64,000 nucleotides of DNA, from positions 62,001-126,000 of the forward strand of contig CAVTAV010000009.1 in NCBI GenBank assembly GCA_963732795.1, in the 5' to 3' direction. Both the position numbers and the translations under genes were made by a program. Source of the DNA: CAVTAV01 sp963732795 (GTDB lineage: Bacteria; Pseudomonadota; Alphaproteobacteria; CAVTAV01). Below the pieces are notes generated by a model, which worked only from the letters and a program-made list of their open reading frames with translations, ran no database searches and was not told where the DNA came from. Shown here in pieces: positions 1 through 10,195 of this stretch. The stretch's first letter is position 1; each line of letters starts with the position of its first letter.

Positions 1-517
1 CGCCCGGATCGCCCGCGCCAGCACCCGCGGCGTCAGCCCCGGCCGTCAGGGGATAGACCGGCTCCACCGTCTGGATCTCGGCGCGCTTCTCCAGCGGAAC
101 GATGTGATCGGGATGGGTCATCTGGGTCTGGCCGTCGTAATGCTCGACCCGGCCGCTCACCACGCGTTTCTCGCCGATCGGCAGCGCGTTCAGAAGGTAA
201 TCGCCCTTGGCATGGAAGAACACGAGGGTCATGAACCCGGTCTCGTCGGAGCACAGTACCCGATAGGGCACGCGCTCGCGGCCGCGCGGCGGCGGGCGGT
301 GATCGTCGACAGTCACGGTCACCGTCGCCACCACCCCGTCCGGCGCATCGGCGATCTTAGGCGCGAAACGCCGGTCGATCAGGCCCGAAGGCAGATGCCA
401 GCAGAGATCGACGACATGGGGCCCCGCCAGAGTCTCCACCGGCTTTTTCAGGCGCGGCCCGATGCCCGGCAGGCTGGTGACGGGCGCGAATAGGGGAAAA
501 AGGACTTCAGGGCGCAT
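1..517 (-). CDS. recG: ATP-dependent DNA helicase RecG, N-terminal part (runs off window, frameshifted)
   Basis: Reading from the ATG at 517 gives a wedge/OB-type N-terminus: LPGIGPRLKKPVETL (helix-hairpin-like entry), then FFHAKGDYL and the VYPLTAG motif that in RecG leads into the helicase domain. RecG remodels stalled replication forks and Holliday junctions in the cytoplasm. It is divergent from sdhE-mfd, a layout common in alphaproteobacteria. At 37-40 a run of four C (G on the coding strand) breaks the frame: with three, the protein continues as LTPRVLARAI. The break is most likely a homopolymer error. The helicase domain lies outside the window. Confidence 0.87.
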   Translation of the reverse strand, partial: MRPEVLFPLFAPVTSLPGIGPRLKKPVETLAGPHVVDLCWHLPSGLIDRRFAPKIADAPDGVVATVTVTVDDHRPPPRGRERVPYRVLCSDETGFMTLVFFHAKGDYLLNALPIGEKRVVSGRVEHYDGQTQMTHPDHIVPLEKRAEIQTVEPVYPLTAGADAAGAGAGDPG

Positions 518-586
518 GGGCGGCAGCTTACCCCAACCCACCAGGGTGCTGACAGCGGGGAACGAAACGATTATATCGTCCGGGCG

Positions 587-880
587 ATGAGTCCTGATCT
601 GAACCAAACGACGTCCGATTCGCTGACGGCGCGGCGGAAGCGTGCGCGATTCCGCGCCCATCACCGTGGAATCAAGGAGGCCGACCTCGTCATCGGCCGG
701 TTCGTCGACGCCCATATCGATGATTTCTCCGAGGCGCAACTCGCCCGGCTCGAAGCCCTTCTGGAGGAGAACGACTACGACATCCTGGCCTGGGCCGCCG
801 GCCTCCGCCCCGCCCCGCCGCATTGCGACAATGACGTCACGCGCATGATGGCGGATTTCGAGCGCTATATGCGGCGCTGA
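587..880 (+). CDS. sdhE: FAD assembly factor SdhE (DUF339)
   Basis: 97 residues, the usual size. The conserved RGIKE motif (RGxxE) near residue 28 is followed by LARLEALLEENDYDILAW, the helical signature of the family. SdhE helps attach FAD covalently to the succinate dehydrogenase flavoprotein subunit. Its TGA overlaps the ATG of mfd (TGATG), so the two are translationally coupled. Intact. Confidence 0.9.
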   Translation: MSPDLNQTTSDSLTARRKRARFRAHHRGIKEADLVIGRFVDAHIDDFSEAQLARLEALLEENDYDILAWAAGLRPAPPHCDNDVTRMMADFERYMRR

Positions 881-3800
881 TGGTTATCGACAAGCTCATA
901 GCCGCGCCGGGTCGGCTGACGGTCTCGGGCGCTCCGGAAGGCGAAGATGCGCGGCTCGTCGCGGATCTGGCGCGCAGATTGGCCCCATCCGGCCGGGCGG
1001 TGCTTCATATCGCCCGGGACGATCTCCGCATGACGGCGATCAGCGATGCGCTTCGCTTCTTTGCGCCCTTGGTGGAGGTTGTCGCGATTCCGGCCTGGGA
1101 CTGCCTGCCCTACGACCGCACCTCGCCGAACCGGACCGTCTCCGCCGACCGCATGAACGCCCTCGGCATCCTGGCCTCCGACAAACCCGTGCCCGGGCAT
1201 GGCCGCGTGGTGGTGACCACGGTCAACGCCGCCCTGCAGCGCGTGCCGCCGCGCTCGATGGTGCAGGACGCGGTGTTCCGGCGTTCGATCGGCGACAAGC
1301 TCGATCTCGACGATCTCACCGCCTATCTCGCGGCCGACGGCTATGCCCGGGTCGGCACCGTCTCCGAGGAAGGCGAATACGCAATGCGCGGCGGGATTCT
1401 CGACATCTTCCCGCCCGGCCAGCCGGAACCGCTGCGGCTCGATCTGTTCGGCGACGTACTGGACGGTGTGCGAACCTTCGATCCGGCCTCGCAGCGCACG
1501 ACCGGCAAGCGGGAAGGCTTCGCGCTGATTCCGGCGAGCGAGATGAAGCTTGACGAGGACTCGATCCGGCGCTTCCGCAGCGGCTATGTCGCCCTGTTCG
1601 GCGCGGTGGCGGACGAGGATCCGCTGTACGAGGCGGTGAGCGCGGGCCGGCGCTATCAGGGCATGGAGCATTGGCTGCCGCTGTTTCACGAGACGCTCGA
1701 AACCCTGTTCGATTATGTGCCGGACGCGCTGGTCACGCTGGATGCTCTGGCCGAGGAATCGAAGGACGCGCGGCTTGCCACCATCGCCGATTATTACGAG
1801 ACGCGGCGGACGGCCTCGGGCGGCGGCGGGGAATGGATGCCGCCCTACAAGCCGCTGCCGCCGGACCGGCTCTATCTCTCCGACGACGGCTGGACCAAGG
1901 CGACCGGCCGCGCCCGCATCTTCACGCCGTTCCACGCGCCGGAGTCCGATACGAGCGTCGATGCCGGCGCCAAGCAGGGCCGCGATTTCGCCCCCGAACG
2001 CGCGGCGCGCGACGGGGCGATCTTCGACGCGGTAAAGGCCCATCTCGCGGCGCAAACCGGCCGCAAGGCCATCATCGCAAGCTATAGCGAGGGCTCGCGG
2101 GAACGCCTCGGTCTCGTGTTGGAGGATCACGGCGTCGGGCCGCTGGTGAAGATCGAGAGCTTCGCCGATGCCGCCGCGCTCGGCCCTGACGTCGCGGGGC
2201 TCGCGGTGCTGGGCCTGGAGCACGGTTTCGAGGCGGACGATCTCGCGGTCATCACCGAGCAAGACATCCTGGGCGACCGCCTCGTGCGCCGCGCTCGGCG
2301 GTCTCGGCGGGCCGAGAACTTCATCAGCGAGGCCTCGGCCTTGGCGCCCGGCGATTACGTGGTTCATGTCGATCACGGCATCGGCCGGTTCGAGGGCTTG
2401 AGGACCGTCGATGTCTCCGGCGCGCCCCATGATTGCGTCGAGATCCGCTATGCGGACGGCGATACGCTTCTGGTGCCGGTCGAGAATATCGAGGTCCTGA
2501 GCCGGTTCGGCTCCGACGATGCCACGGTCGCGCTCGACAAGCTCGGCGGGCATGGCTGGCAGGCGCGGAAGGCCCGGGTCAAGAAGCGGCTGCGCGATAT
2601 CGCCGAGGCGCTGATCAAGGTCGCCGCCGAGCGCGAGCTCAAGCCCGGCGTCCGTATGGTGCCGCCCGAGGGCCTGTTCGACGAATTCAACGCCCGCTTC
2701 CCCTATGAGGAGACCGACGACCAACTCGGCGCGATCGGCGACGCGCTGGAAGATCTCGGCGCGGGCAAGCCGATGGATCGCCTCGTTTGCGGCGATGTCG
2801 GCTTCGGCAAGACGGAAGTGGCGCTGCGCACCGCCTTCGTCGCGGTGATGGCGGGCTATCAGGTCGCGGTCGTGACACCCACCACCCTCCTCGCCCGCCA
2901 GCATCTCGCCACCTTCCGCGCGCGCTTCCAGGGCCTGCCGATCCGGGTCGAGCAGCTCTCGCGGCTGGTCTCCGCCAAGGACGCCACCGAGATCAAGAAA
3001 GCGATCTCCGAAGGCCAGGTCGATATCGCGATCGGGACCCATGCGCTTCTCGGCAAGACCGTGCAGTTCCAGAATCCTGGGGCTCCTGATCGTCGACGAG
3101 GAGCAGCATTTCGGCGTCACCCAGAAGGAAAAGCTCAAGGCCATGCGGGCGAATGTCCATGTGTTGACCCTGACCGCCACGCCCATCCCCCGCACCCTCC
3201 AGCTCGCCCTTTCCGGCGTCCGCGAGATGAGCCTGATCGCCACGCCGCCCGTCGACCGCCTCGCCGTCCGCACTTTCGTGATGCCGTTCGACCCCGTGGT
3301 CGTGCGCGAGGCCCTGATGCGGGAGCACTATCGCGGCGGGCAGAGCTTCTATGTCTGCCCGCGCGTCTCGGACCTCGACGAAGCCGCGCGGTTCCTCCGC
3401 GAACATGTCCCCGAGCTCAAGATCGTCCTCGCCCACGGCCAGATGGCGAGCCACCAGCTCGACACCATCATGAATGCCTTTTATGACGGGGCATACGACG
3501 TGCTGGTCTCGACCACCATCGTCGAATCCGGCCTCGATATCCCGCGCGCGAACACCTTGATCGTCCACCGCGCCGATATGTTCGGACTGGCGCAACTCTA
3601 TCAGCTTCGCGGCCGGGTCGGCCGGGCCAAGATGCGCGCCTATGCCTATTTCACCATCCCCGCTCGCCGCGTGCCGACCGAGAACGCCGAGCGCCGCCTC
3701 AAGGTGCTGCAAGCCCTGGATACCCTCGGCGCGGGCTTCAGCCTGGCGAGCCACGACCTCGACATTCGCGGCGCGGGCAATCTTCTCGGCGAGGAGCAAT

Positions 3801-4363
3801 CCGGCCACGTCAAGGAAGTCGGGTTGGAGCTCTATCAATCCATGCTGGAGGAAGCGGTCGCGCAGATCCGCTCGGGCGGGCCGGTGCTCGAGGACGAAGG
3901 CCAGTGGTCGCCGCAGATCAATCTCGGCTCGGCGGTGCTGATCCCCGAAAGCTATGTCGAGGACCTGAACGTCCGCATGGCGCTGTACCGGCGCCTCGCC
4001 CACGTCGAAACGATCGACGAGATCGACGGTTTCGCCGCCGAGCTGATCGACCGCTTCGGGCCCTTGCCGGACGAGGTCCAGCATCTCCTCAAGATCGTCG
4101 CCATCAAGCACGCCTGCCGCGCCGCCGGGATCGAGAAGATCGAAGCGGGCCCGCGTGGCGCTGTTCTCGCCTTCCGCAGCAACCGCTTCGCCAATCCCGC
4201 CGGCATGGTGGACTTCATCTCCAAACAGTCCGGCACGGCCAAGCTCCGCCCCGATCACCGGCTGGTCATCCAGCGCAATTGGGACTCGATCGACGACCGC
4301 CTGAACGGCGTCCAAACCCTCGCCCGTGGCCTCGCCAAGATCGCCGAGGCGGTGCCGGCTTAG
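880..4363 (+). CDS. mfd: Transcription-repair coupling factor Mfd (frameshifted)
   Basis: Mfd displaces RNA polymerase stalled at DNA lesions and recruits UvrA. The N-terminal UvrB-like part (residues about 1-450, with AIPAWDCLPYDR) is followed by the RNAP-interacting domain (GDYVVHVDHGIGRFEGL, about residue 490), the helicase motor (CGDVGFGKTEVALR Walker A; VDEEQHFGVTQKEKLK motif II; HVLTLTATPIPRTLQ; the LRGRVGR region) and a C-terminal TRCF domain. Total about 1160 residues, normal for the family. An extra C at 3076-3077 changes the frame just before LGLLIVDEEQ. The protein continues without loss in the next frame, so I read one gene. It starts inside the sdhE stop codon. Confidence 0.93.
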
Positions 4364-4382
4364 GGCGATTCAAGTTCAGATC

Positions 4383-4511
4383 GAAGCGGTTCGGGCATCA
4401 CCCCCACCCGGCCTCCCCCATCAAGGGGGAGGAGTCGATGGAGCGCTTCCCTTAAGCCTTTCCCCTCGATGGGGGAAGGTTTGGATGGGGGTGATGGCAG
4501 AGCCGCTTCGG
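4383..4511. repeat. Dispersed long palindromic repeat (MITE-like), copy 1
   Basis: Imperfect inverted repeat of about 129 bp between mfd and the GrpB gene. The ends read GAAGCGG...CCGCTTC, then CATCACCCCCA and its complement, with a CCCCATCAAGGGGGA core. Two more copies lie at 20608 and 51715. As RNA it would form a long hairpin and may also end transcription of the convergent genes. Confidence 0.8.
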
Positions 4512-4522
4512 CATTTCGCACC

Positions 4523-5056
4523 TCAAGGCCCGCCCCAAGCCGCCAGCGCCTCCGCCTCCACCCGCTTGATCCAGGCGTCCTTGCAATCGGTATAGGCGTG
4601 GCTGTCGTCGGGGTGGAGGGCGGCGCAGCGGAGCTTTTCGGCTTCGTAGGCGCGGGCGAGGTCGGGATGGGCGATCAGGTGGTCGCGAAAGGCCAGATGG
4701 CGGTCGATCGACACGTCGCCCACGGCGTAGCAATGGAGCTGAACGCGGCGCGCGCCGGTTTGAGGATCGTCCATCTTGCAATAACGCCGGCCCTTAAGAC
4801 CGTATTCGCCGTACCACTCGTAGCCTAGCGCCTCGACCGCCTCGCGGCGCTCGTCGAGCCCGGCGAGGCTGGCCGCAACCGGAATGAGATCGACGATCGG
4901 CTTCGCCCTGATTCCGGGAATGGCGGTCGAGCCGATATGGTGGATTTCCGTCAGCACGGGCCCCAGGGCCGCCAGCAGCCTCTCGGTCTCGGCATGGGCG
5001 AGCGCCGCCCAGGCCGGGTCATGGGGCACGAGTTGGACGGCGATCGGCTCGGGCAT
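4523..5056 (-). CDS. GrpB family protein (UPF0157)
   Basis: 177 residues from the ATG at 5056. This start is preferred over a longer ORF because the family begins with a short lead into VQLVPHDPAW. The hallmark HHIGSTAIPGIRAKPIVDLIPV sits near residue 40, and HLAFRDHLIAHP plus Y-EKLRCA follow. The family has a nucleotidyltransferase-like fold; its exact role is not established. Convergent with mfd across the palindromic repeat. Confidence 0.85.
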   Translation of the reverse strand: MPEPIAVQLVPHDPAWAALAHAETERLLAALGPVLTEIHHIGSTAIPGIRAKPIVDLIPVAASLAGLDERREAVEALGYEWYGEYGLKGRRYCKMDDPQTGARRVQLHCYAVGDVSIDRHLAFRDHLIAHPDLARAYEAEKLRCAALHPDDSHAYTDCKDAWIKRVEAEALAAWGGP

Positions 5057-5102
5057 GGTCGAGAGACGCCCTTCGACGGGCTCAGAGGGCGACCGGAGAA
5101 CC

Positions 5103-5876
5103 CTACTCCGGGATCTTGCAGCTCGCCGGCGTGTCCTTCGAGACGTCGGCAAGCATCATTTCGCTCTCCACCTTGCCGTTGTCGTCGAAACTGGTGGCGG
5201 CGACCGGGAAATAGCCTTTGGGCAGGTTCAGGAACTCGTCGGTCATGTTGTTGCCCATGCCGAATTGGGAGACGAGGCCCTTGATCATATTCATCATGGA
5301 TTGCAGGCGACCGATCAGCGCCTCGCCCTGGGGGATCGCGGAGATCGGCGTCAGATAGGCGTCGCCGACCTTCTTGCTGCCCTCCATGACGGTATATTCG
5401 ACGGCCTTGTAGCCGTTCTTGGTCGCGGTCTTGCCGGTCGCCTTGAAGGTCCGCGCGACCTTCTCGCCGGCCGCCGGCGCCTTGGGCATGGCCGCGCCCA
5501 TCATCTTTTCCATCTGTTTGCGCATCATTTCGCGCCGCTCGGGCGGGACTTTGGCGAGGGCTTCCTCGATCTTCTTCCGGATATCCGAGTTCGGCCCGAG
5601 CGCGGCCTGCATCTGGTCGATGCGCGCCTGATCCAGCTTCTCGACCTTGCCGGCGCGGCTGTAATAGATCGTCGGCGGGTCCTGGACATAGACCATCGTG
5701 CCGTCGGTCATGCTGGACGTGTCCGCGACGCCCTGGTTGGACATGCACAGCGCCTTGGGCGCGAGGATAACCGAGGACTTGTCGGTCTTGCCGTTCTGGG
5801 TGGTGTGGAATTCATAGGTCGCGGCGTGAGCGGCGACGGGCGCCAACATCAGCGCCGTGGCGAGTAGCATCTTCAT
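5103..5876 (-). CDS. Secreted DUF4412-like protein
   Basis: 257 residues with a clear signal peptide (MKMLLATALMLAPVAAHAA). The mature part has a beta-rich start (YEFHTTQNGKTDKSSVILAPKALC), a charged helical middle and a C-terminal half with GYKAVEYTV and LPKGYFPVAATSFD, the pattern of DUF4412 periplasmic proteins. A lone Cys sits near each end. Function unknown. Upstream of and same strand as the GrpB gene; a plausible SD sequence (GAGGAG) precedes the ATG. Confidence 0.7.
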   Translation of the reverse strand: MKMLLATALMLAPVAAHAATYEFHTTQNGKTDKSSVILAPKALCMSNQGVADTSSMTDGTMVYVQDPPTIYYSRAGKVEKLDQARIDQMQAALGPNSDIRKKIEEALAKVPPERREMMRKQMEKMMGAAMPKAPAAGEKVARTFKATGKTATKNGYKAVEYTVMEGSKKVGDAYLTPISAIPQGEALIGRLQSMMNMIKGLVSQFGMGNNMTDEFLNLPKGYFPVAATSFDDNGKVESEMMLADVSKDTPASCKIPE

Positions 5877-5928
5877 GGTCGAACTCCTCAGCAGGAAGCC
5901 TAGGGAAGCTCAAGGGTTTTAGGAAAAC

Positions 5929-6570
5929 TCACTGACTGACGACGGCCTCGTCGGATTTGGCGCGCTCGAGCGCCTGGACGAACAGATCGGCCCCCTGGGC
6001 GCCCGAGACGACGAATTTACGGTCGATGATCGTGCAGGGCACGCCCTGGACCCCCATGCCGCGGATCATCTGATCCTCTTCGATGATCTTGTCGCGATCA
6101 AGCTCCTGATCCAGCCGCTCGCGCACCTTGTCCGGATCCATGCCGATATCGGCCGCGATACGGCAGAGTACGTCGGTATCGCTGACATCCTCGCCCTTGA
6201 CGAAATTGGCCTCGAACAGCGCCTGGACCGCCTGATGCTGCAGCCCTTCCTCGTCGGCCCAGCGGGCGAGCGTATGGGCGGCGACCGTGTTCGGCACCCG
6301 CTTGATGCGGTCGAAATGGATCTCCAGCCCCAGCGATTCCGCCAGCCGCGTCATCTGGTCGTCCATCTGCTGGACTGCCTGCGCGCCGAACCGCCCCGCC
6401 AGATATTCGACCCGGTCCATGCCCTCCTTGGGCATGTCGGGATTCAACTGAAACGGCAGCCAGCGCACGGTCGGCTCGAAGTCCGGCCGCTTCGCCAAGG
6501 CCTGCTCGAACTGACGCTTTCCGATATAGCACCAGGGGCAGATGATGTCGGCGACGATGTGAACTTGCAT
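5929..6570 (-). CDS. DsbA family oxidoreductase, FrnE type
   Basis: 213 residues. A thioredoxin-fold CPWCYIGKRQFE active site lies at residues 11-22, then the helical insertion (FQLNPDMPKEGMDR) and the C-terminal GVPCTIIDRKFVVSGAQ cis-Pro loop. These are marks of the FrnE/YwbO group of cytoplasmic 2-hydroxychromene-2-carboxylate isomerase-like thiol oxidoreductases. No signal peptide, so cytoplasmic. Just upstream of and co-directional with the DUF4412-like gene, but separated by 52 bases. Confidence 0.88.
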   Translation of the reverse strand: MQVHIVADIICPWCYIGKRQFEQALAKRPDFEPTVRWLPFQLNPDMPKEGMDRVEYLAGRFGAQAVQQMDDQMTRLAESLGLEIHFDRIKRVPNTVAAHTLARWADEEGLQHQAVQALFEANFVKGEDVSDTDVLCRIAADIGMDPDKVRERLDQELDRDKIIEEDQMIRGMGVQGVPCTIIDRKFVVSGAQGADLFVQALERAKSDEAVVSQ

Positions 6571-6800
6571 GGCGCGAGGTTACAAGGCGCGGCGGGCCGG
6601 CGTCAAACCTACAATTATCTCGGATTGACATATCCGGCCCCGTTCGGAAGCGTATCGGTATCCGCGCCGGGATCTAGGGCATAACCGGATGCAGCCGGCG
6701 TCAGGCATATCGATGCAACGGACGGCCTATTTCCTCGCCGCCAAAACTCATACATATTTACCTAATCAATTGAGCCGGTGAGGGGTTTTGGGAGGGACAC

Positions 6801-7864
6801 ATGAATGACAAGTCACGAACCGGAATGATCGGGCCGATAGCCTCGCGGCGAACATTTCTCACCGGGATCGTCGTGGCGGCGGCGACGCCCGCTTGGGCAC
6901 GCGACTGGTCCGGCAACGAGCCGGTGCGCTACCCCGATCCGGATGTCGTCGCGGTCGAGCCCGAATTCGCCAAATACATTCAGGCCAATGCGCCGATCCG
7001 GCGTCTGCATACCGGCATGCTTTGGGCCGAAGGACCGGCGTGGAACGGCAGCGGCAATTATCTGGTTTGGAGCGACGTCGGCGGCGACGCCCAGATGCGC
7101 TATCTGCCGGAGGACGGCCATGTCAGCGTCATGCGGCAGGGCGCCGGCAACTCGAACGGCAATACCTTCGACTGGCACGGCCGGCAGGTCACCTGCGAGC
7201 ATGGCAATCGCCGGGTGGTGCGCTACGAGCTCGATGGCAAGGTGACCGTGCTGGCCGACGCTTCGACGGCAAACAGCTGAATGCGCCGAACGATATCGTG
7301 GTTCATCCCGACGGCGGCGTCTGGTTCACCGATCCGGGTTACGGCTCCATGAGCGATTACGAGGGCCACAAGGGCAAGCTGCTGCTCAAGGAGGCGGTGT
7401 ATCGGATTTCGCCGGACGGCCGAAAGATCGCGAAGGTGACCGACGAGTTGGAAAAGCCGAACGGCCTGTGCTTCTCGCCCGACTACAAGAAGCTCTACAT
7501 CGTCGATACCGGCAATGCGAAAAACATCCGCGTTTATGACGTTGCCGACGAGTCGAAGCTCAAGGCCGGCAAGGTCTTCACCGTCAACAAGGGGCTGCTG
7601 AACGCGGCGCCCGATGCCGGTGCTTCGGATGGCATCCGTTGCGACGAGGACGGCAATGTATGGTCCGGCGCGGGCTGGGCCGGCGAAGGCTATGACGGCG
7701 TCCACATCTTCAATCCGGAGGGCAAGCTGATCGGCCATGTCAAATTGCCGGAAATCTGCGCCAATCTCTGCTTTGGCGGGCCTAAGCGGAACCAGCTTTT
7801 CATGGCCGCGAGCCAGAGCCTGTACATGATGTGGGTGAACACGCGCGGCGCGCATATCTGCTGA
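6801..7864 (+). CDS. Tat-exported SMP-30/gluconolactonase family protein (frameshifted)
   Basis: A twin-arginine leader (SRRTFLTGIVVAAATPAWA) is followed by a six-bladed propeller of the SMP-30/LRE family: GMLWAEGPAWNG, NGNTFDWHGR, NAPNDIVVHPDGGVWFTDPGYG, EKPNGLCFSPDYKKLYIVDTG and SDGIRCDEDGNVW. The Glu, Asn and Asp metal ligands of the family are present. It probably hydrolyses a lactone or related ester in the periplasm. A one-base lesion near 7259 (between LAD and GKQLNAPND) splits it. GGGAGGG supports the ATG at 6801. Confidence 0.82.
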
Positions 7865-7949
7865 GGACAAGGACCAGCCTCTGTGCCACGCGGCGTTAGG
7901 CGCTCACTCGATTGCCCGCGTGAAGGGCCATAGGAGGAATGAGGGTGTG

Positions 7950-9118
7950 ATGAAGGAGAGCTTCTTCTAGCCATTGCGTTCATCGTGATCCTCAGCGACG
8001 GCGGCACTGGCCGCGGGTCGACCTGCCGGGTCAGGCCGCGACGACCAACGTGCCGGGATCTGATTACCCGCGCGTTCTTCCCGATGGACGGGCGATTTTC
8101 CGGCTCAAGGCCCCCGAGGCGCACTCGGTCGCGGTGGAGATTTACGGCCAAACCTAGCCATGGCGAAGGGCGACGACGGCGTCTGGAGCGTGACCACGCC
8201 GCCGCTGGTGGTCGGCTTCCATTACTATTCGCTCGTTCTCGACGGCGTTCAGGTCAACGATCCGGGCAGCCGCACATTTTACGGCACCGGCAACGATTCG
8301 AGCGGCATCGAGGTGCCCGAGACCGGCGTCGACTATTATCCGAGCAGGATGTTCCGCACGGCGACGTGCGCATCCGGCTCTATCATTCCAAGGTCACCGG
8401 AAAGTGGCGCCGGGCCTTCGTCTACACGCCGCCGGGCTACGACGATCACCCCAAGCGGCGCTATCCGGTGCTTTACCTGCAGCATGGCTCCAACGAGGAC
8501 GAGACCGGCTGGACGTTCCAGGGCCACGCCAATCTGATTCTCGACAATCTGATCGCCGAGAAAAAAGCCGTTCCCATGATCATCGTGATGGACAATTGCT
8601 ACGCCATGCGGCCGGGCGATGTCGGGCAGGATCCGCAGATCGCGAGTCCGCTGCGGCCGGATTTCCCGGCGTTCGAAGCCGTCATGCTGCAGGACGTCAT
8701 CCCCATGATCGACGCCACGTTCCGAACCATCCCGGACCGCGATCATCGGGCCATCGCCGGGCTCTCGATGGGCTCCAACGAGGCGCTGCGCGTCGGCACC
8801 GGCAATCTCGACAAATTCGCCTATATCGGCGGCTTCAGCGGCGGCATGAATGGCTTGCACACCGACCCGCTCGACCCCGCGACGGCGTTTGGCGGGCGGT
8901 TCAAGGACGGCGCGGCGTTCAACGCGAAGGTGAAGCTGTTGTGGCTCGGCATGGGCACCGCCGAGCCGAAGCCGTTTCCCGCCGCCATCGGCGCGTTCCG
9001 CAAGATGCTTGACGACGCCGGGATCCGCTATGTGTTCTTCTCATCGCCGGGCACCGCCCACGAATGGCTCACCTGGCGGCGCGACCTGCACGCCTTCGCG
9101 CCCCGGCTTTTCAAATAG
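7950..9118 (+). pseudogene. Secreted putative esterase (enterochelin esterase-like, PF00756), several frame breaks
   Basis: Assembled from three frames. The ATG at 7950 (SD AGGAGG at 7932) opens a hydrophobic leader, then an E-set N-terminal domain (RVLPDGRAIFRLKAPEAHSV; GFHYYSLVLDGVQVNDPGS) and the esterase D fold (RRAFVYTPPGYD; YPVLYLQHGSNEDETGW; GLSMGSNEALRVG with nucleophile Ser; AHEWLTWRRDLHAFAP with the catalytic His). Breaks lie near 7969, 8000, 8157 and 8340; the last 260 codons are intact. Follows the SMP-30 gene on the same strand. It may be a real gene hit by base-calling errors. Confidence 0.72.
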
Positions 9119-9253
9119 CCCTATCCGACGAGGCCGCCAAGAAACCCGCGCTCGGGTTGACCCGACCCGCCTCGGCCCCTCCTTCGCTCATTCCGGCGAA
9201 GGGCGGAATCTCGGGCCGTCGGGGACACGGCTTGCGTTGTCAGAGGCTAAGGA

Positions 9254-9294
9254 GACAGTGCATTCAGTTGAGAGCGTCAATTGAGGGCACTGTC
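9254..9294. repeat. Short palindromic repeat, family B copy 1
   Basis: Inverted arms GACAGTGC / GCACTGTC, followed by ACCGTAATTCC to 9306. It sits at the left edge of the AT-richer island. The same unit recurs at 62085 and, as a half copy, at 63390, in the same orientation. Confidence 0.65.
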
Positions 9295-9331
9295 ACCGTA
9301 ATTCCAATATCGTGACATCTCGCCTACGAAT

Positions 9332-9679
9332 TTAATTTTCATCCGGCTTCTTTTTCTTCTTCTCCTCTTTACCCTCTGACAGCTCATTGATTCGATCTTC
9401 GATCTTCTTGACATTGGTAGCGAAGAAATCTGCCAACTGGCGCATAGTGATTACAGACATCACCAAGCGTACTGCAACTTCGCGTCGCTCAATATTTTCC
9501 TCTGGATCCGTAGCAGCGGTCGAGTAAAGGTTGATCTTGCAAACGCCATTTCCATATAGAACGCCCCAGGCTCCATCGACAAATATCTCTGGTTCGCCGC
9601 CTTCTTTTGTAAAGAGCGCGGACGCCTTTCCTTTACCATCTGACTTTTTTTGATAGATTTTCCTCGAGGTCATCGTCAC
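9332..9679 (-). CDS. Small hypothetical protein, third gene of the toxin-antitoxin-like cassette (weak DUF3467 resemblance)
   Basis: 115 residues with no firm family. The core GVCKINLYSTA ... VAVRLVMSVITMRQLADFF followed by TNVKKIED resembles the YANxxxV ... RVVMSPxHAKxLxxxLxxNIxxYE pattern of DUF3467, but this is by eye only. The C-terminus is a strongly charged EGKEEKKKKKPDEN tail. Its start abuts the stop of the XRE gene with no gap, so it is the last gene of that operon. Base composition is clearly AT-richer than the flanks. Confidence 0.6.
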   Translation of the reverse strand: MTMTSRKIYQKKSDGKGKASALFTKEGGEPEIFVDGAWGVLYGNGVCKINLYSTAATDPEENIERREVAVRLVMSVITMRQLADFFATNVKKIEDRINELSEGKEEKKKKKPDEN

Positions 9680-10195
9680 CTATCCAAGTTCCCAAAGCGA
9701 AATATCTTTCTCAACATGAGAAGTCTTATTCTGCAGGAAGAAGTGATGCTCTGAATTCGTCGATCGTTCTGAGTCTTCAATTATTGGAGCGCCTACGTCC
9801 GTCAAGGAAACATCGGGGCCAGTCAGAAGTGCCTCTAGATCAGTACCGTCGTATGAATTAACCCTCATCGCCGACGACGAGACATCCCAAGTACGACTGA
9901 TGAATTTACTGAACGGAACAAACTGAACAGATAGAGCTACATCGAACGTCGCCGCTAGATCCAGAAGCGTTTGAATGCTCCACTTCCCATAACTAGGATC
10001 TTCAATCCTTGAAATTACGCTCTGAGGCTTCCCGGCCTTGGCTGCAAGATCCGATTGGGTCCAATTTCTTTGTTGTCGCAGCGCTCTTATCTGATAGGCG
10101 GTCCAATTTCTAACATGAGACGAGACAAAAGCCCTTCGATAGTCCCTATTCTTCAGCTTTCGCAAAAGTCGCGCCAAACTAAGGATTCCAGACAT
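9680..10195 (-). CDS. XRE family helix-turn-helix protein, probable antitoxin
   Basis: 171 residues. The HTH_3 domain lies at about residues 30-95 (AYQIRALRQQRNWTQSDLAAKAG, then QSVISRIEDP and TLLDLAATFDVALSVQFVP). The C-terminal 75 residues are unstructured-looking and acidic, fitting a toxin-binding tail. It overlaps the upstream toxin-like gene by 17 bases. Order toxin-antitoxin is that of HigBA. It probably binds the palindrome at 10598 and represses the operon. Confidence 0.78.
   Translation of the reverse strand: MSGILSLARLLRKLKNRDYRRAFVSSHVRNWTAYQIRALRQQRNWTQSDLAAKAGKPQSVISRIEDPSYGKWSIQTLLDLAATFDVALSVQFVPFSKFISRTWDVSSSAMRVNSYDGTDLEALLTGPDVSLTDVGAPIIEDSERSTNSEHHFFLQNKTSHVEKDISLWELG

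Noticed and set aside
865..3273. 802-codon open frame on the minus strand
   Set aside because: It is antisense to mfd, full of Arg/Asp/Gly/Ala as expected from a GC-rich shadow frame, and has no family motif.
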